A stretch of DNA of 64,000 nucleotides from Streptomyces sp. 135 (GTDB lineage: Bacteria > Actinomycetota > Actinomycetes > Streptomycetales > Streptomycetaceae): assembly GCF_020026305.1 (NCBI RefSeq), contig NZ_CP075691.1, positions 8,425,415-8,489,414 on the forward strand. Direction: 5' to 3'. A program made the translations under genes and the position numbers. Each line of letters begins with the position of its first letter. Within the stretch, counting starts at the first letter, position 1. The notes beneath the pieces were generated by a model, which ran no database searches, was not told the origin of the DNA, and saw nothing but the letters and a program-made list of their open reading frames with translations. Shown piece after piece: positions 41,132 to 49,673 of the stretch.

Positions 41132-41161
41132 GGGCCGGGCGCTCAGCAGAGCGCCCGGCCC
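41132..41161 (+). terminator. GC-rich hairpin terminator after mscR-MBL
   Basis: GGGCCGGGCGCTC (41132-41144), loop AGCA, GAGCGCCCGGCCC (41149-41161): a perfect 13-bp stem without a T-run, of the kind common in streptomycetes. Confidence 0.75.
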
Positions 41162-41192
41162 GGAGGAGCACCGCCTGCCAAGCCCCCGCGCT

Positions 41193-42102
41193 CAGGGGTG
41201 TGTTGAATACGGAGAGCACTTCGGCGTCGCGGACAGCCGGCTCGCACCCTGGGGCGCCGGTTTCCGCTCACGCGAGGAGTTGATCGCGGAGTGTGACGTC
41301 ATCCTGCTGGCCAAACCGCTGCACGAGGATCTGGCGGAGCTGCGGGAGGGCCAGGTGCTGTGGGGATGGCCGCACTGCGTGCAGGACGAGAAGGTCGCGC
41401 AGGCCGCCATCGCGCGCAAACTCACGGTCATCGCCTTCGAGGCGATGAACCACTGGACCCGGGAGGGCGGGTTCAGCCTCCACGTCTTCCACAAGAACAA
41501 CGAGCTGGCCGGTTACTCGTCGGTGCTGCACGCCATGCAGCTGACCGGATCGACCGGTGACTACGGGCGCCGGCGGCGTGCGGCGGTGATCGGCTTCGGT
41601 GCCACCGCACGCGGTGCGGTGACCGCGCTCAGCGCGCTGGGCGTGCACGACGTGGACGTGCTGACTGCCCGCGGTGTCGCGGATGTCAGCTCACCGATCC
41701 ACTCGGCGCGGATCGTGTGTGCCCGGCGAGGAACTCGGCCAGCGGCTCCGGGCCGTCCTCAGTGAGTGCGACGCTACGCCGCGGGTCGCGGCTGTCGTCC
41801 GCCACGTCGTGATCGAAGTGCGCCGCTGATGTTCCTGCTGGAGGAGGACCTGCCGAAGCTCGCGCCCGGCACTCTGGTCATCGACGTCTCCTGCGACGAG
41901 GGCATGGGTTTCGCCTGGGCACGCCCCACCTCTTTCGACGAGCCGATGTTCACCGTCGGCGACCACGTCCACCACTACGGCGTGGACCACAGCTCCTCCT
42001 ATCTGTGGGACGCGGCCACCTGGGAGAACAGCGAGGCGCTGGTTCCCTTCCTGCGGCCGGTCCTTGAAGGGCCGACCTGCTGGGACGGCGACTGTACGCT
42101 CC
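41193..42102 (+). pseudogene. Decayed alanine dehydrogenase/PNT-like gene (N5-carboxyethylornithine synthase-like)
   Basis: Two in-frame blocks of one ancestral gene. Block 1 (41193-~41715) reads VEYGEHFGVADSRLAPWGAG, CDVILLAKPLHEDLAELREG, QVLWGWPHCVQDEKVAQAAI and a Rossmann motif AVIGFGATARGAVTALSALG. Block 2 (~41814-42102), in another frame, resumes at SAPLMFLLEEDLPKLAPGT and continues DVSCDEGMGFAWARPTSF to LRPVLEGPTCWDGD. The N-terminal ~50 residues, the piece between blocks and the C-terminus are missing, and no start codon with a ribosome binding site is present. The 3' end stops exactly where the AT-rich leader of the next gene begins. Confidence 0.8.
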
Positions 42103-42215
42103 TGTCATCGCGTGGTGAGAACTTGCAGCCAAAATTTGAGCATTCGGGCCATATAAGCCATTTGATCATTCAGCGTAATGAATCGGGTGCTTTTCCGGCT
42201 AGGTTGGTGAGTTGT

Positions 42216-42238
42216 CAGCCGGAGAATTTCTCTGGCTG
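42216..42238 (+). promoter_or_regulatory. Leader hairpin before the glycine-rich protein gene
   Basis: CAGCCGGAGAA and TTCTCTGGCTG form an 11-bp stem (one G-T pair) with a single T in the centre, ending 22 bp before the start codon. As DNA it is a 23-bp near-perfect palindrome and could equally be an operator. Confidence 0.5.
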
Positions 42239-42260
42239 AGCGAAAGGGAAGGCGTACCTC

Positions 42261-42887
42261 ATGCGCTCCACGCGCACCACCCTCGTTCCCCGCACGGCCT
42301 TGATCGCCGCGATCGCTGTGGCCGGCCTGGCCTTCACTCCCACCCTGGCCTCTGCGACGGCCCGGGCCGAGACGAGCAGCGCCCGCACGGCCACCGGCCT
42401 CGGCATCCTCGGGCTGCCCGGCGCCAACGGCGCCAACGGCGTTGGCAGCAACGGCGGTGTCGGCGGCCTGGGCGGTATCGGGGGCGCGGCCGGAGCCAAC
42501 GGCAACGGCGGCACCGGAGGCGCCGGCGGCAACGGTGACGGCATCGGGAGCACCGGAGGCGGGGGTGGCACGGGCGGCGCCGGTGGCGCCAACGGCAACG
42601 GCGGCAACGGCGGCTATGGCGGTGAGGCCAAGCTCGGTGGTACCGGCGGCAAGGGCGGCGTGGGCGGCGTAGGTGACGCCGGTGTCGGTATCGCCGGCGG
42701 CAAGGGCGGCAACGGCGGCGCGTCCATCGCCGGTGGCGGCTACACGGGTGGCAAGGGCGGCGCCGGCGGCGCGGCCAGCCCGGTGTGCCCCGGCAAGCCC
42801 GGCGGCAACGGCACCGCGGCCACCTCCACAGCTCATGGCGTCACCGGTGCCACAGGTGCGGCAGGCAAGACCACTCTCCCCTGCTGA
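42261..42887 (+). CDS. Secreted PGRS-like glycine-rich protein
   Basis: 208 aa, start ATG 42261 with GGGAAGG seven bases upstream. Residues 1-33 are a Sec signal peptide (PRTALIAAIAVAGLAFTPTL, cleavage near ASA). After a short Thr/Ala spacer, residues ~47-165 consist mainly of Gly-Gly-X triplets with Asn, Ala, Val and Lys (GANGVGSNGGVGGLGGIG, GGKGGNGGAS). The C-terminus has two Cys, in SPVCPGK and as the last residue, which may form a disulfide. The composition resembles mycobacterial PE_PGRS repeats or collagen-like proteins but there is no PE domain and no Gly-Pro-X pattern. Function unknown; a surface polyglycine-II-type fold is conceivable. Confidence 0.8.
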   Translation: MRSTRTTLVPRTALIAAIAVAGLAFTPTLASATARAETSSARTATGLGILGLPGANGANGVGSNGGVGGLGGIGGAAGANGNGGTGGAGGNGDGIGSTGGGGGTGGAGGANGNGGNGGYGGEAKLGGTGGKGGVGGVGDAGVGIAGGKGGNGGASIAGGGYTGGKGGAGGAASPVCPGKPGGNGTAATSTAHGVTGATGAAGKTTLPC

Positions 42888-43564
42888 CCGGACCGTCGGG
42901 AAAGCGTCGGATCCAGAGCACAGTCCCGGCTGTGACATGAGATCGAGGACATGCCCAGAAGCCGCGTGCGGAACGCGGCTCGCTGAGACGTGATGAACGG
43001 TTCAGGCAAGCGCCCGGCTGGGATGTTCCAGCCGAGCGCTCTCCCGTCCACGGACGCGCGGCAAAAGCGATGGCCTGGGCCGTGCTCGGCCTTTACGCGA
43101 TGTGAACAGGGCACTGTTGTACTGTTCATGGCAGGATGCCCCAGCCCCTGGCTGCTCTTCCCGGAACTGCGGGAAGACGTACCGGCGTCCGCACGGAGTC
43201 TGTGACGCGGGCAGGAACCGAGCAACGCGTCAGGCACTGCGGGCCCGATCCGCACGACGCGTCGTCATTGACGGCGTGACACATTCCATCAATACCGCCC
43301 TCCCCGATACCGCTGTGACGGTCTGTCCTGACGTCCGAGCGACCGGGCCTGTGGCGGAAGAAGAGGCATCATGCCCGTCTCCCTCCGCACCCCACTGCCT
43401 GTCCGGACATGCCTGGCCAGGCCACCCACGCACCGGCCGTGCGGACAGCCCCGCCTGCTCCTCGCCGTGCACACCCTGCACATCACCACCTGCCGGACAG
43501 GCCACCCACGCCTCCTCGGCCGCCGCGAACGTCAGTTGTGCTCCGCCCGGCGTCAGGCCCGCCG
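42888..43564. other. 677-bp stretch without a supportable gene
   Basis: Short frames exist on the + strand (for example one beginning at 43371) but show no recognisable domain. A 14-bp direct repeat, CAGGCCACCCACGC, occurs at 43420 and 43498. The region contains the desaturase promoter and possibly remnants of a lost gene; base composition is more mixed than in neighbouring genes. Confidence 0.4.
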
Positions 43565-44611
43565 ATGAGTACGCGGGCGCCGTCTCAGGCGCAGGCGGCC
43601 GTCGCCCTACAGGTACGCCGAACGGGCAGTGACTTCGCACGCCTGTCGAAGGAGATCAAGGACGCCGGACTGATGCGGCGTCGGCCCTTCTACTACGCCG
43701 TGCGCATGGCGATGGTGTGCGCGGCCTATGCGGGAGGCTGGTTCGCCTTTGGAGCTGTCGGTGACAGCTGGTGGACGCTCGCGGTCGGCGCGTTCCTCGC
43801 TCTGGTCTTCGGGCAGGTCGCGCTGGTCGCCCACGATGTGGGTCACCGTCAGGTGTTCCGCAGGACCCGTTCGAGCGCGCTGATCGGGCGTCTCGCCGGC
43901 AACCTGGGGATCGGTATGGGTTACGGCTGGTGGCAGGACAAGCACTCGCGCCACCACGCCAACCCCAACCATGAGGAACTCGACCCCGATGTGGCCCCCG
44001 ACATCCTGGTATGGAGCCAGGCGCAGGCCCGGGCGGCCAGTGGCCTGCCCCGGTTGATCGGCCGCGTCCAGGCGTTCCTGTTCTTCCCCCTGCTGGCACT
44101 CGAGGGCTTCAACCTCCATGCCGCAGGAGTACGTGGCCTGGCCGACCGGTCGCTCAAGCAGCGACGGCTCGAAGGAACGCTGCTGTTCGGGCACTTCGCG
44201 CTCTACCTCGCGGGTGTCTTCCTCGTCCTGCCCCCCGGCAAGGCGGTGGCATTCCTCTTCGTGCACCAGTGCCTGTTCGGGTTCTACCTCGGCTCGATCT
44301 TCGCCCCCAACCACAAGGGCATGCCCACGATCACCGGCCATGACCGCCCTGACTTCCTGCGTCGTCAGGTCCTCACCTCCCGCAATGTGCGGGGCGGCCT
44401 CCTGACCGACGTGGCGCTGGGCGGCTTGAACTACCAGATCGAGCACCACCTCTTCCCCAGCATGCCCTCCCCGAACCTGCGCAAGGCCCAGCTCCTGGTC
44501 CGCCGTTACTGCGACGAACTCGGGGTGAGCTACCTCCAGACCTCATTGATCGCTTCTTACGGCCAAGCACTCAAGAGCCTGCACCAAGCGGGGCAGCCCC
44601 TGCGCGGCTAG
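43565..44611 (+). CDS. Membrane fatty acid desaturase
   Basis: 348 aa, start ATG 43565. Di-iron desaturase with three His boxes: VAHDVGHRQVF, DKHSRHHANPN and GGLNYQIEHHLFPSMP. The last Gln-x-x-His-His form is typical of acyl-CoA or front-end/linoleoyl-type desaturases. Hydrophobic hairpins flank them (YAVRMAMVCAAYAGGWFAFG, WWTLAVGAFLALVFGQVALV, LEGTLLFGHFALYLAGVFLV). It introduces a double bond in a fatty acyl chain using O2 and reduced ferredoxin or a flavoprotein; no such partner is adjacent. Confidence 0.92.
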   Translation: MSTRAPSQAQAAVALQVRRTGSDFARLSKEIKDAGLMRRRPFYYAVRMAMVCAAYAGGWFAFGAVGDSWWTLAVGAFLALVFGQVALVAHDVGHRQVFRRTRSSALIGRLAGNLGIGMGYGWWQDKHSRHHANPNHEELDPDVAPDILVWSQAQARAASGLPRLIGRVQAFLFFPLLALEGFNLHAAGVRGLADRSLKQRRLEGTLLFGHFALYLAGVFLVLPPGKAVAFLFVHQCLFGFYLGSIFAPNHKGMPTITGHDRPDFLRRQVLTSRNVRGGLLTDVALGGLNYQIEHHLFPSMPSPNLRKAQLLVRRYCDELGVSYLQTSLIASYGQALKSLHQAGQPLRG

Positions 44612-44685
44612 CGGCGGCTCCACGAAGAGGCCCGCCGACCCGGACAGGATCCGCGTACTGGCCCTGCTCCTCGATCTCCGATAGG

Positions 44686-44704
44686 TTAGGCAAGGCTTAC
44701 CTAA
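44686..44704. promoter_or_regulatory. Iron box (DmdR/DtxR-IdeR site)
   Basis: TTAGGCAAGGCTTACCTAA is a 19-bp dyad that closely matches the DtxR/IdeR/DmdR1 consensus TTAGGTTAGCCTAACCTAA. It ends 12 bp before the chosen ATG and abuts the GGAGG site, so iron-bound DmdR would block expression. Confidence 0.88.
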
Positions 44705-44716
44705 TGGAGGTTGAGA

Positions 44717-45430
44717 ATGGGTGTCCGTCACAGCACCGCGATCGTGCCCGCACCGGCGGCACGCGCTCGTTCCCTACTCGCGACCGCGTGGTCCTGCGCG
44801 GTGACCACGGAGATCGGCAGGGACGAACTCGTGGGCGCGCACAGCTTCACGGACGACGGCAGGCTGCGGCTGTGCCCGCCCGAGGACAGCGCCCTCGCCG
44901 CCGCCGTCATCTGCGCGCCGCGCGGCGAGCCGTCGACGCTGGTCGAGTTCGCCGACGTCGCGCCCGTCCCGCTCAGGGACCGGATCCGCGCCCGGCTGTG
45001 GCTGTCCGGATCGCTGGCGTACGACGGGGAGGAACTCTTCCTCGAACCGACATGCGCGGTGCTGCACGAGTCGAACGGCGAACGCCTCGGCGTCGAACTG
45101 GACGAACTCGCCCTGACCGTGCCCGACCCGCTCGCCGAGGCCGAGTCGCGGCTGCTCACCCACCTCGCCGACGCCCACCCGGACGCCGTCGAGCAACTCA
45201 CCCGCCTCGTCAGCCCCGACAGCCTTCAGGGCGTGGTGCGGGTCCGGCCGCTCGCCATCGACCGGCACGGCATCTCCCTGCGCCTCGAACGGGCCCGCAG
45301 CCAGGCCGACGTACGCCTGCCGTTCCACGAGACCGTCGCGGACGTCTCCCAGGTGACGGAGTGCATGCAGGCCCTGCTGACGAAGGCCCGGCTCTCAGCG
45401 ACCCGGCGCGGGCGGCCCGTCGGCGGCTGA
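44717..45430 (+). CDS. DUF2470 domain protein, iron-regulated
   Basis: 237 aa. The N-terminal half (ARSLLATAWSCAVTTEIGRD, AVICAPRGEPSTLVEFADVA) resembles the split-barrel of HugZ/pyridoxamine-oxidase-like proteins. The C-terminal half (ESRLLTHLADAHPDAVEQLT and RLPFHETVADVSQVTECMQA) is a DUF2470/HugZ C-terminal domain with the haem-pocket-like His. Relatives take part in haem iron use. ATG 44717 is chosen, six bases after GGAGG. The iron box directly upstream is strong support for an iron-starvation role. Its 3' end overlaps the convergent DUF1232 gene by 36 bp. Confidence 0.88.
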   Translation: MGVRHSTAIVPAPAARARSLLATAWSCAVTTEIGRDELVGAHSFTDDGRLRLCPPEDSALAAAVICAPRGEPSTLVEFADVAPVPLRDRIRARLWLSGSLAYDGEELFLEPTCAVLHESNGERLGVELDELALTVPDPLAEAESRLLTHLADAHPDAVEQLTRLVSPDSLQGVVRVRPLAIDRHGISLRLERARSQADVRLPFHETVADVSQVTECMQALLTKARLSATRRGRPVGG

Positions 45431-45682
45431 CCGCATCGACCGCAGCGCGAGGAGCAGCGCCCCGATGTCGTCCAGGTAGACGGGGTCGGGGAGCAGATCC
45501 GCGGGCAGCAGGAGATAAGCGACCGCGCCCCAGAAGACCCACTGCCGCTCCACGGGTAGCCCGGCTCTGCGCAGGGCACGGCGGGTGCGGACGAGACGTA
45601 TGAGCAGCATGACCGCGACGCCGAGCGTCGCGGCGACCAGAACGGCTGCGCCGACGAGGAGAACGGTCAGTTCCGTGCTCAT
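45395..45682 (-). CDS. DUF1232 (YkvA-like) small membrane protein
   Basis: 95 aa, start ATG 45682. One N-terminal membrane helix (LTVLLVGAAVLVAATLGVAV), then QWVFWGAVAYLLLPADLLPD and PVYLDDIGALLLALRSM, the DUF1232 signature PxDLIPD-like loop. Function unknown. Convergent with DUF2470 and divergent from the isochorismatase gene. Confidence 0.85.
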   Translation of the reverse strand: MSTELTVLLVGAAVLVAATLGVAVMLLIRLVRTRRALRRAGLPVERQWVFWGAVAYLLLPADLLPDPVYLDDIGALLLALRSMRSAADGPPAPGR

Positions 45683-45788
45683 ACCTATGTACGTTACCGA
45701 CGGCGGCCCCCGTCGTCGCGGTCCCGCCGCGGGTGTCTCCGGCGGATATCCCGCGCCCCTCGCGCGGCGCAGCAGGCATGATGACCGC

Positions 45789-46412
45789 GTGAATGAGCAG
45801 CCGAACCCCACCGCCCGACCGATACCCGCGGAGCCCGTCACCCACGAGGCGGCCCCCGCACCCGTTCAGGCCCTGATCGTCGTCGACATGCAGTCCGCCT
45901 TCGTCGACGGCGACGGCGCCGTACCCGACGCCCGCCGCCTGCTCGACCGGGTCGGGGCCCTCATGGCCCGGGCCCGCGACAGCGGCGCGCTCGTCATCCA
46001 GCTCCAGAACGACGGCGAACCCGGCGCCCCGGACGAGCCCGGGACGCCCGGCTGGCGGATTCATCTGCCCGTCGACGCCGACCGAGCCGAGACCGTCATT
46101 CGCAAGACCGCCGACGACGGCTTCGAGGAGACCGGGCTGGAGGAGCTGCTGCGGAATGCCGGTGTCACGGACCTCGCCGTCTGCGGAGTCATGTCCGAGA
46201 TGTGCGTGAGCGCCACCGCGCGCACCGCCCTGGAACTCGGCTTCCGTGTCGTGCTGCCGCACGACGCCCACGCGACGTACGACATCCCGGCGGCGGAGGG
46301 CATCAGCGACGTGGTGCCGGCCGCGGTGGTCTCGCGCGTCGCCGAGTGGGCCCTCGGCGACGAGGTGGAGATCGTCGCCCGGGCCCGCGACGTCGGTTTC
46401 ACGAAGCCGTAG
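45789..46412 (+). CDS. Isochorismatase-family cysteine hydrolase
   Basis: 207 aa from GTG 45789. Catalytic triad of the family: Asp in LIVVDMQSAFVDGDG, Lys in VIRKTADDGFEETGL, and Cys in VCGVMSEMCVSATARTALEL. The cis-peptide Val-Met region is conserved. Members hydrolyse isochorismate, nicotinamide or other amides; the substrate is unknown. A ~30-residue Pro/Ala-rich leader is not a signal peptide. It converges with the lactonase gene with a 14-bp overlap. Confidence 0.9.
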   Translation: MNEQPNPTARPIPAEPVTHEAAPAPVQALIVVDMQSAFVDGDGAVPDARRLLDRVGALMARARDSGALVIQLQNDGEPGAPDEPGTPGWRIHLPVDADRAETVIRKTADDGFEETGLEELLRNAGVTDLAVCGVMSEMCVSATARTALELGFRVVLPHDAHATYDIPAAEGISDVVPAAVVSRVAEWALGDEVEIVARARDVGFTKP

Positions 46413-47643
46413 CGGGTAGCGCGCACACCGCGACCGGCGCCCGGAACGGCTTGCCCGCCAGGCGCAGTTCACCGCTGCGCGGCGCGACGTGGAAGACGCT
46501 CACCGAATCCGACTTCTGGTTCGCGGTGAACAGCAGCCGCTCGGAGGGGGAGAGCGCGAGGTGCCGGGGGAACTCCCCGCGCACCGGCTCCGTGCCGAGG
46601 AGCCGCAGCCGGGCGCCGCCGCCCTCGATCGCGTACCGGGCGAGGCTGTCGTGCCCCCGGTTGGCGAGGAAGGCGAAGCGCCCCTCGCGCGTCACCGCGA
46701 TCTGCGCCGGGTAGTTCGTGCCCCCGCCCGAGCCCGTCGACTGCGGCTCGCCCGGCCTGAAGCGGCCGGTGGCGGGATCGTACGCGCAGACCACGACGGT
46801 GTCGTCCAGCTCGTTGGCGAGGTACGCGAAGCGCCCCGAGGGATGAAAGGTGAGATGGCGTGGCCCCGCGCCGGGCCGCAGCGTCGCGGACGACACCTGA
46901 CGGAGCGTGCCCGCGTCGCCGTCGAGCCGGTACGTGTAGACCGTGTCGTTGCCGAGGTCGACGGCGAGGACATGCCGCCCGTCTGGGGACGTGATGATCT
47001 GGTGGGCGTGCGGGCTCTCTTGGCCCGGACCCGGCGGCGGGGCGGAGTGCGTGACGAGGTCGGTGCGCTCACCCAGTGCGCCTGATCCGTCGATGGGGTG
47101 GACGGCCACGCTGCCCGAGAGGTAGTTCGCGCTGAGCAGCCAGCGGCCGCTCGGGTGCACGGAGAGGTGGCAGGGACCCGCCCCTCCGGTCCCGCGCGTC
47201 CCCAGCACCTTGTGCCGGCCTTCGGAGGAGAGGGCGACGGCGGTCACGCCGCCCTTGTCCCGCTCGGCGACTGCGTAGAGCGTGCGGCCCGAGGGGTGCA
47301 GCGCCAGATAGGAGGGGTCGGGCACCCCGGTGAGCGTGCCGGTACCGGTGACGCGGCCCGTCGCCTCGTCGTACGTCGCAAGACCGATGCCCGAACCGCC
47401 GCCCTCCTGAGAGGTGTACGTCCCGAGGAACAACTGCCGCTCGCGGCGCGGCCGGTGAGCCGCGGACGAGGCGGGTTCCCTGCGAGTGTGCTCGGTGCGT
47501 GCGCGGTCCCGCGGCTCCGAGGAGGCGCACGCCGCGGCGGAGGACAGCGCCCCCGCGGTGGCCGCCCCCGCCAGCGCCCCGATGAACCGTCGCCGCCCGG
47601 GGCCGCTTACGGAAGCCTCGGCCGGCCCTGCTCCGCTGTTCAT
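46399..47643 (-). CDS. Exported lactonase family protein (YbhE/6-phosphogluconolactonase-like beta-propeller)
   Basis: 414 aa, start ATG 47643. The N-terminus has a TAT-type signal (GRRRFIGALAGAATAGALSS) followed by AACAS, possibly a lipobox. The rest is a seven-bladed propeller of the lactonase family: LFLGTYTSQEGGGSGIGLAT, DPSYLALHPSGRTLYAVAER, SPHAHQIITSPDGRHVLAVD, PRHLTFHPSGRFAYLANELD and PRHLALSPSERLLFTANQKS. Because it is exported, the substrate is not the cytosolic phosphogluconolactone; a sugar lactone or a scaffold role is possible. Confidence 0.88.
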   Translation of the reverse strand: MNSGAGPAEASVSGPGRRRFIGALAGAATAGALSSAAACASSEPRDRARTEHTRREPASSAAHRPRRERQLFLGTYTSQEGGGSGIGLATYDEATGRVTGTGTLTGVPDPSYLALHPSGRTLYAVAERDKGGVTAVALSSEGRHKVLGTRGTGGAGPCHLSVHPSGRWLLSANYLSGSVAVHPIDGSGALGERTDLVTHSAPPPGPGQESPHAHQIITSPDGRHVLAVDLGNDTVYTYRLDGDAGTLRQVSSATLRPGAGPRHLTFHPSGRFAYLANELDDTVVVCAYDPATGRFRPGEPQSTGSGGGTNYPAQIAVTREGRFAFLANRGHDSLARYAIEGGGARLRLLGTEPVRGEFPRHLALSPSERLLFTANQKSDSVSVFHVAPRSGELRLAGKPFRAPVAVCALPATAS

Positions 47644-47843
47644 GGCTGCACCTCGTGCGTCGGTGGTGACGGATGTGCCAGCCACAGTGCCCGCCGTGGG
47701 AGCGCGCGGACAAGAGGCGCACCGTCCGCGGCCCCCCCGACGACGGCTTCGCGGGCCGCCCCCTCGTCCCGGTGCCGGGAGGCCGCTCCCTCCGGTGGCG
47801 TCGGCCGGGCCGTCAGGCCTTGGCGGGACGAGGAGACGGCCTG

Positions 47844-49043
<1,200 letters not shown>

Positions 49044-49055
49044 GCGGTTCGGCGC

Positions 49056-49226
49056 TCAGCTCTCCGGGCGCAGCAGGCCGCGCTCGTACGCCTTGAGCAG
49101 CCGCTGCGGGACCATGTGCCGCGTGCCGTCGACCGTGACGGGCACCAGCTGCGGGGTGCTGGCCTTCCACTGGGCGCGGCGGTGGCGGGTGTTGCTGCGT
49201 GACATCTTCCGCTTGGGTACGGCCAT
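49056..49226 (-). CDS. rpmF: 50S ribosomal protein L32, zinc-independent (C-) paralogue
   Basis: 56 aa: starts MAVPKRKMSRSNTRHRRAQW and ends with RLLKAYERGLLRPES. The Cys pairs that make up the zinc ribbon of normal L32 are absent, so it is the C- form that replaces the zinc-bearing protein during zinc limitation. Start ATG 49226. It sits directly upstream of the COG0523 GTPase gene and downstream of a Zur-like dyad. Confidence 0.93.
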   Translation of the reverse strand: MAVPKRKMSRSNTRHRRAQWKASTPQLVPVTVDGTRHMVPQRLLKAYERGLLRPES

Positions 49227-49274
49227 GACGTCCTCCTGGGATGTGGGGGCGGGGGGTGGCGCTCCGACGCTATA

Positions 49275-49295
49275 TGAAAATGGATCCCATTAACA
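49275..49295. promoter_or_regulatory. Zur-type operator before rpmF
   Basis: TGAAAATGG, centre ATC, CCATTAACA: a 21-bp dyad with seven of nine matching pairs, resembling the streptomycete Zur consensus (TGaAAATGATTTTCA class). It starts 49 bp upstream of the rpmF start codon and overlaps the stop codon of the DoxX-like gene. Confidence 0.65.
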
Positions 49296-49667
49296 ACTGG
49301 CCTTCGCGACGGCGACGGCCCAGGTGAGATAGGCGGCGTTTACGACGAGCCGCGCCGCCACCCCCGGCCGTGTGTCGAGGAACCGGACGGCGGAGCGCGT
49401 GTGCCGTGCCGCGTCCAGATGCGAGACCTGGAAGGCGGCGAGCAGTGCGACCGCGCACCAGCCGCCGGCCGCGCGCGTGGCGGGCGCGAAGAGCAGCCCC
49501 GCGACGGCCAGTTCGGCGACCGCGCTCGCGGCGACGATGATGGAGGGGGACGGCAGCCAGGCCGGGACGAGGGTGCGGAAGTACGCGGGGAAGGCGGCGT
49601 GGGCGAGAGCCGTGCAGGACAGGAAGGCCGCGAGGGCCAGGGTGGCGAAGGGAGTGAAGGTGGACAT
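49290..49667 (-). CDS. DoxX-like four-helix membrane protein
   Basis: 125 aa, start ATG 49667. Four membrane segments: FATLALAAFLSCTALAHAAF, IIVAASAVAELAVAGLLFAP, WCAVALLAAFQVSHLDAARH and LVVNAAYLTWAVAVA. It matches the DoxX/MauE-like small membrane proteins. Such genes are often next to AraC regulators, as here (6 bp gap, divergent). Function unknown. Confidence 0.82.
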   Translation of the reverse strand: MSTFTPFATLALAAFLSCTALAHAAFPAYFRTLVPAWLPSPSIIVAASAVAELAVAGLLFAPATRAAGGWCAVALLAAFQVSHLDAARHTRSAVRFLDTRPGVAARLVVNAAYLTWAVAVAKASC

Positions 49668-49673
49668 GCGGCG

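Noticed and set aside
42105..42938. Minus-strand Ala-rich frame opposite the glycine-rich gene
   Set aside because: GGC repeats read as GCC on the other strand and give poly-Ala-like sequence; the plus strand has a signal peptide, ribosome binding site and stop, so it is preferred.
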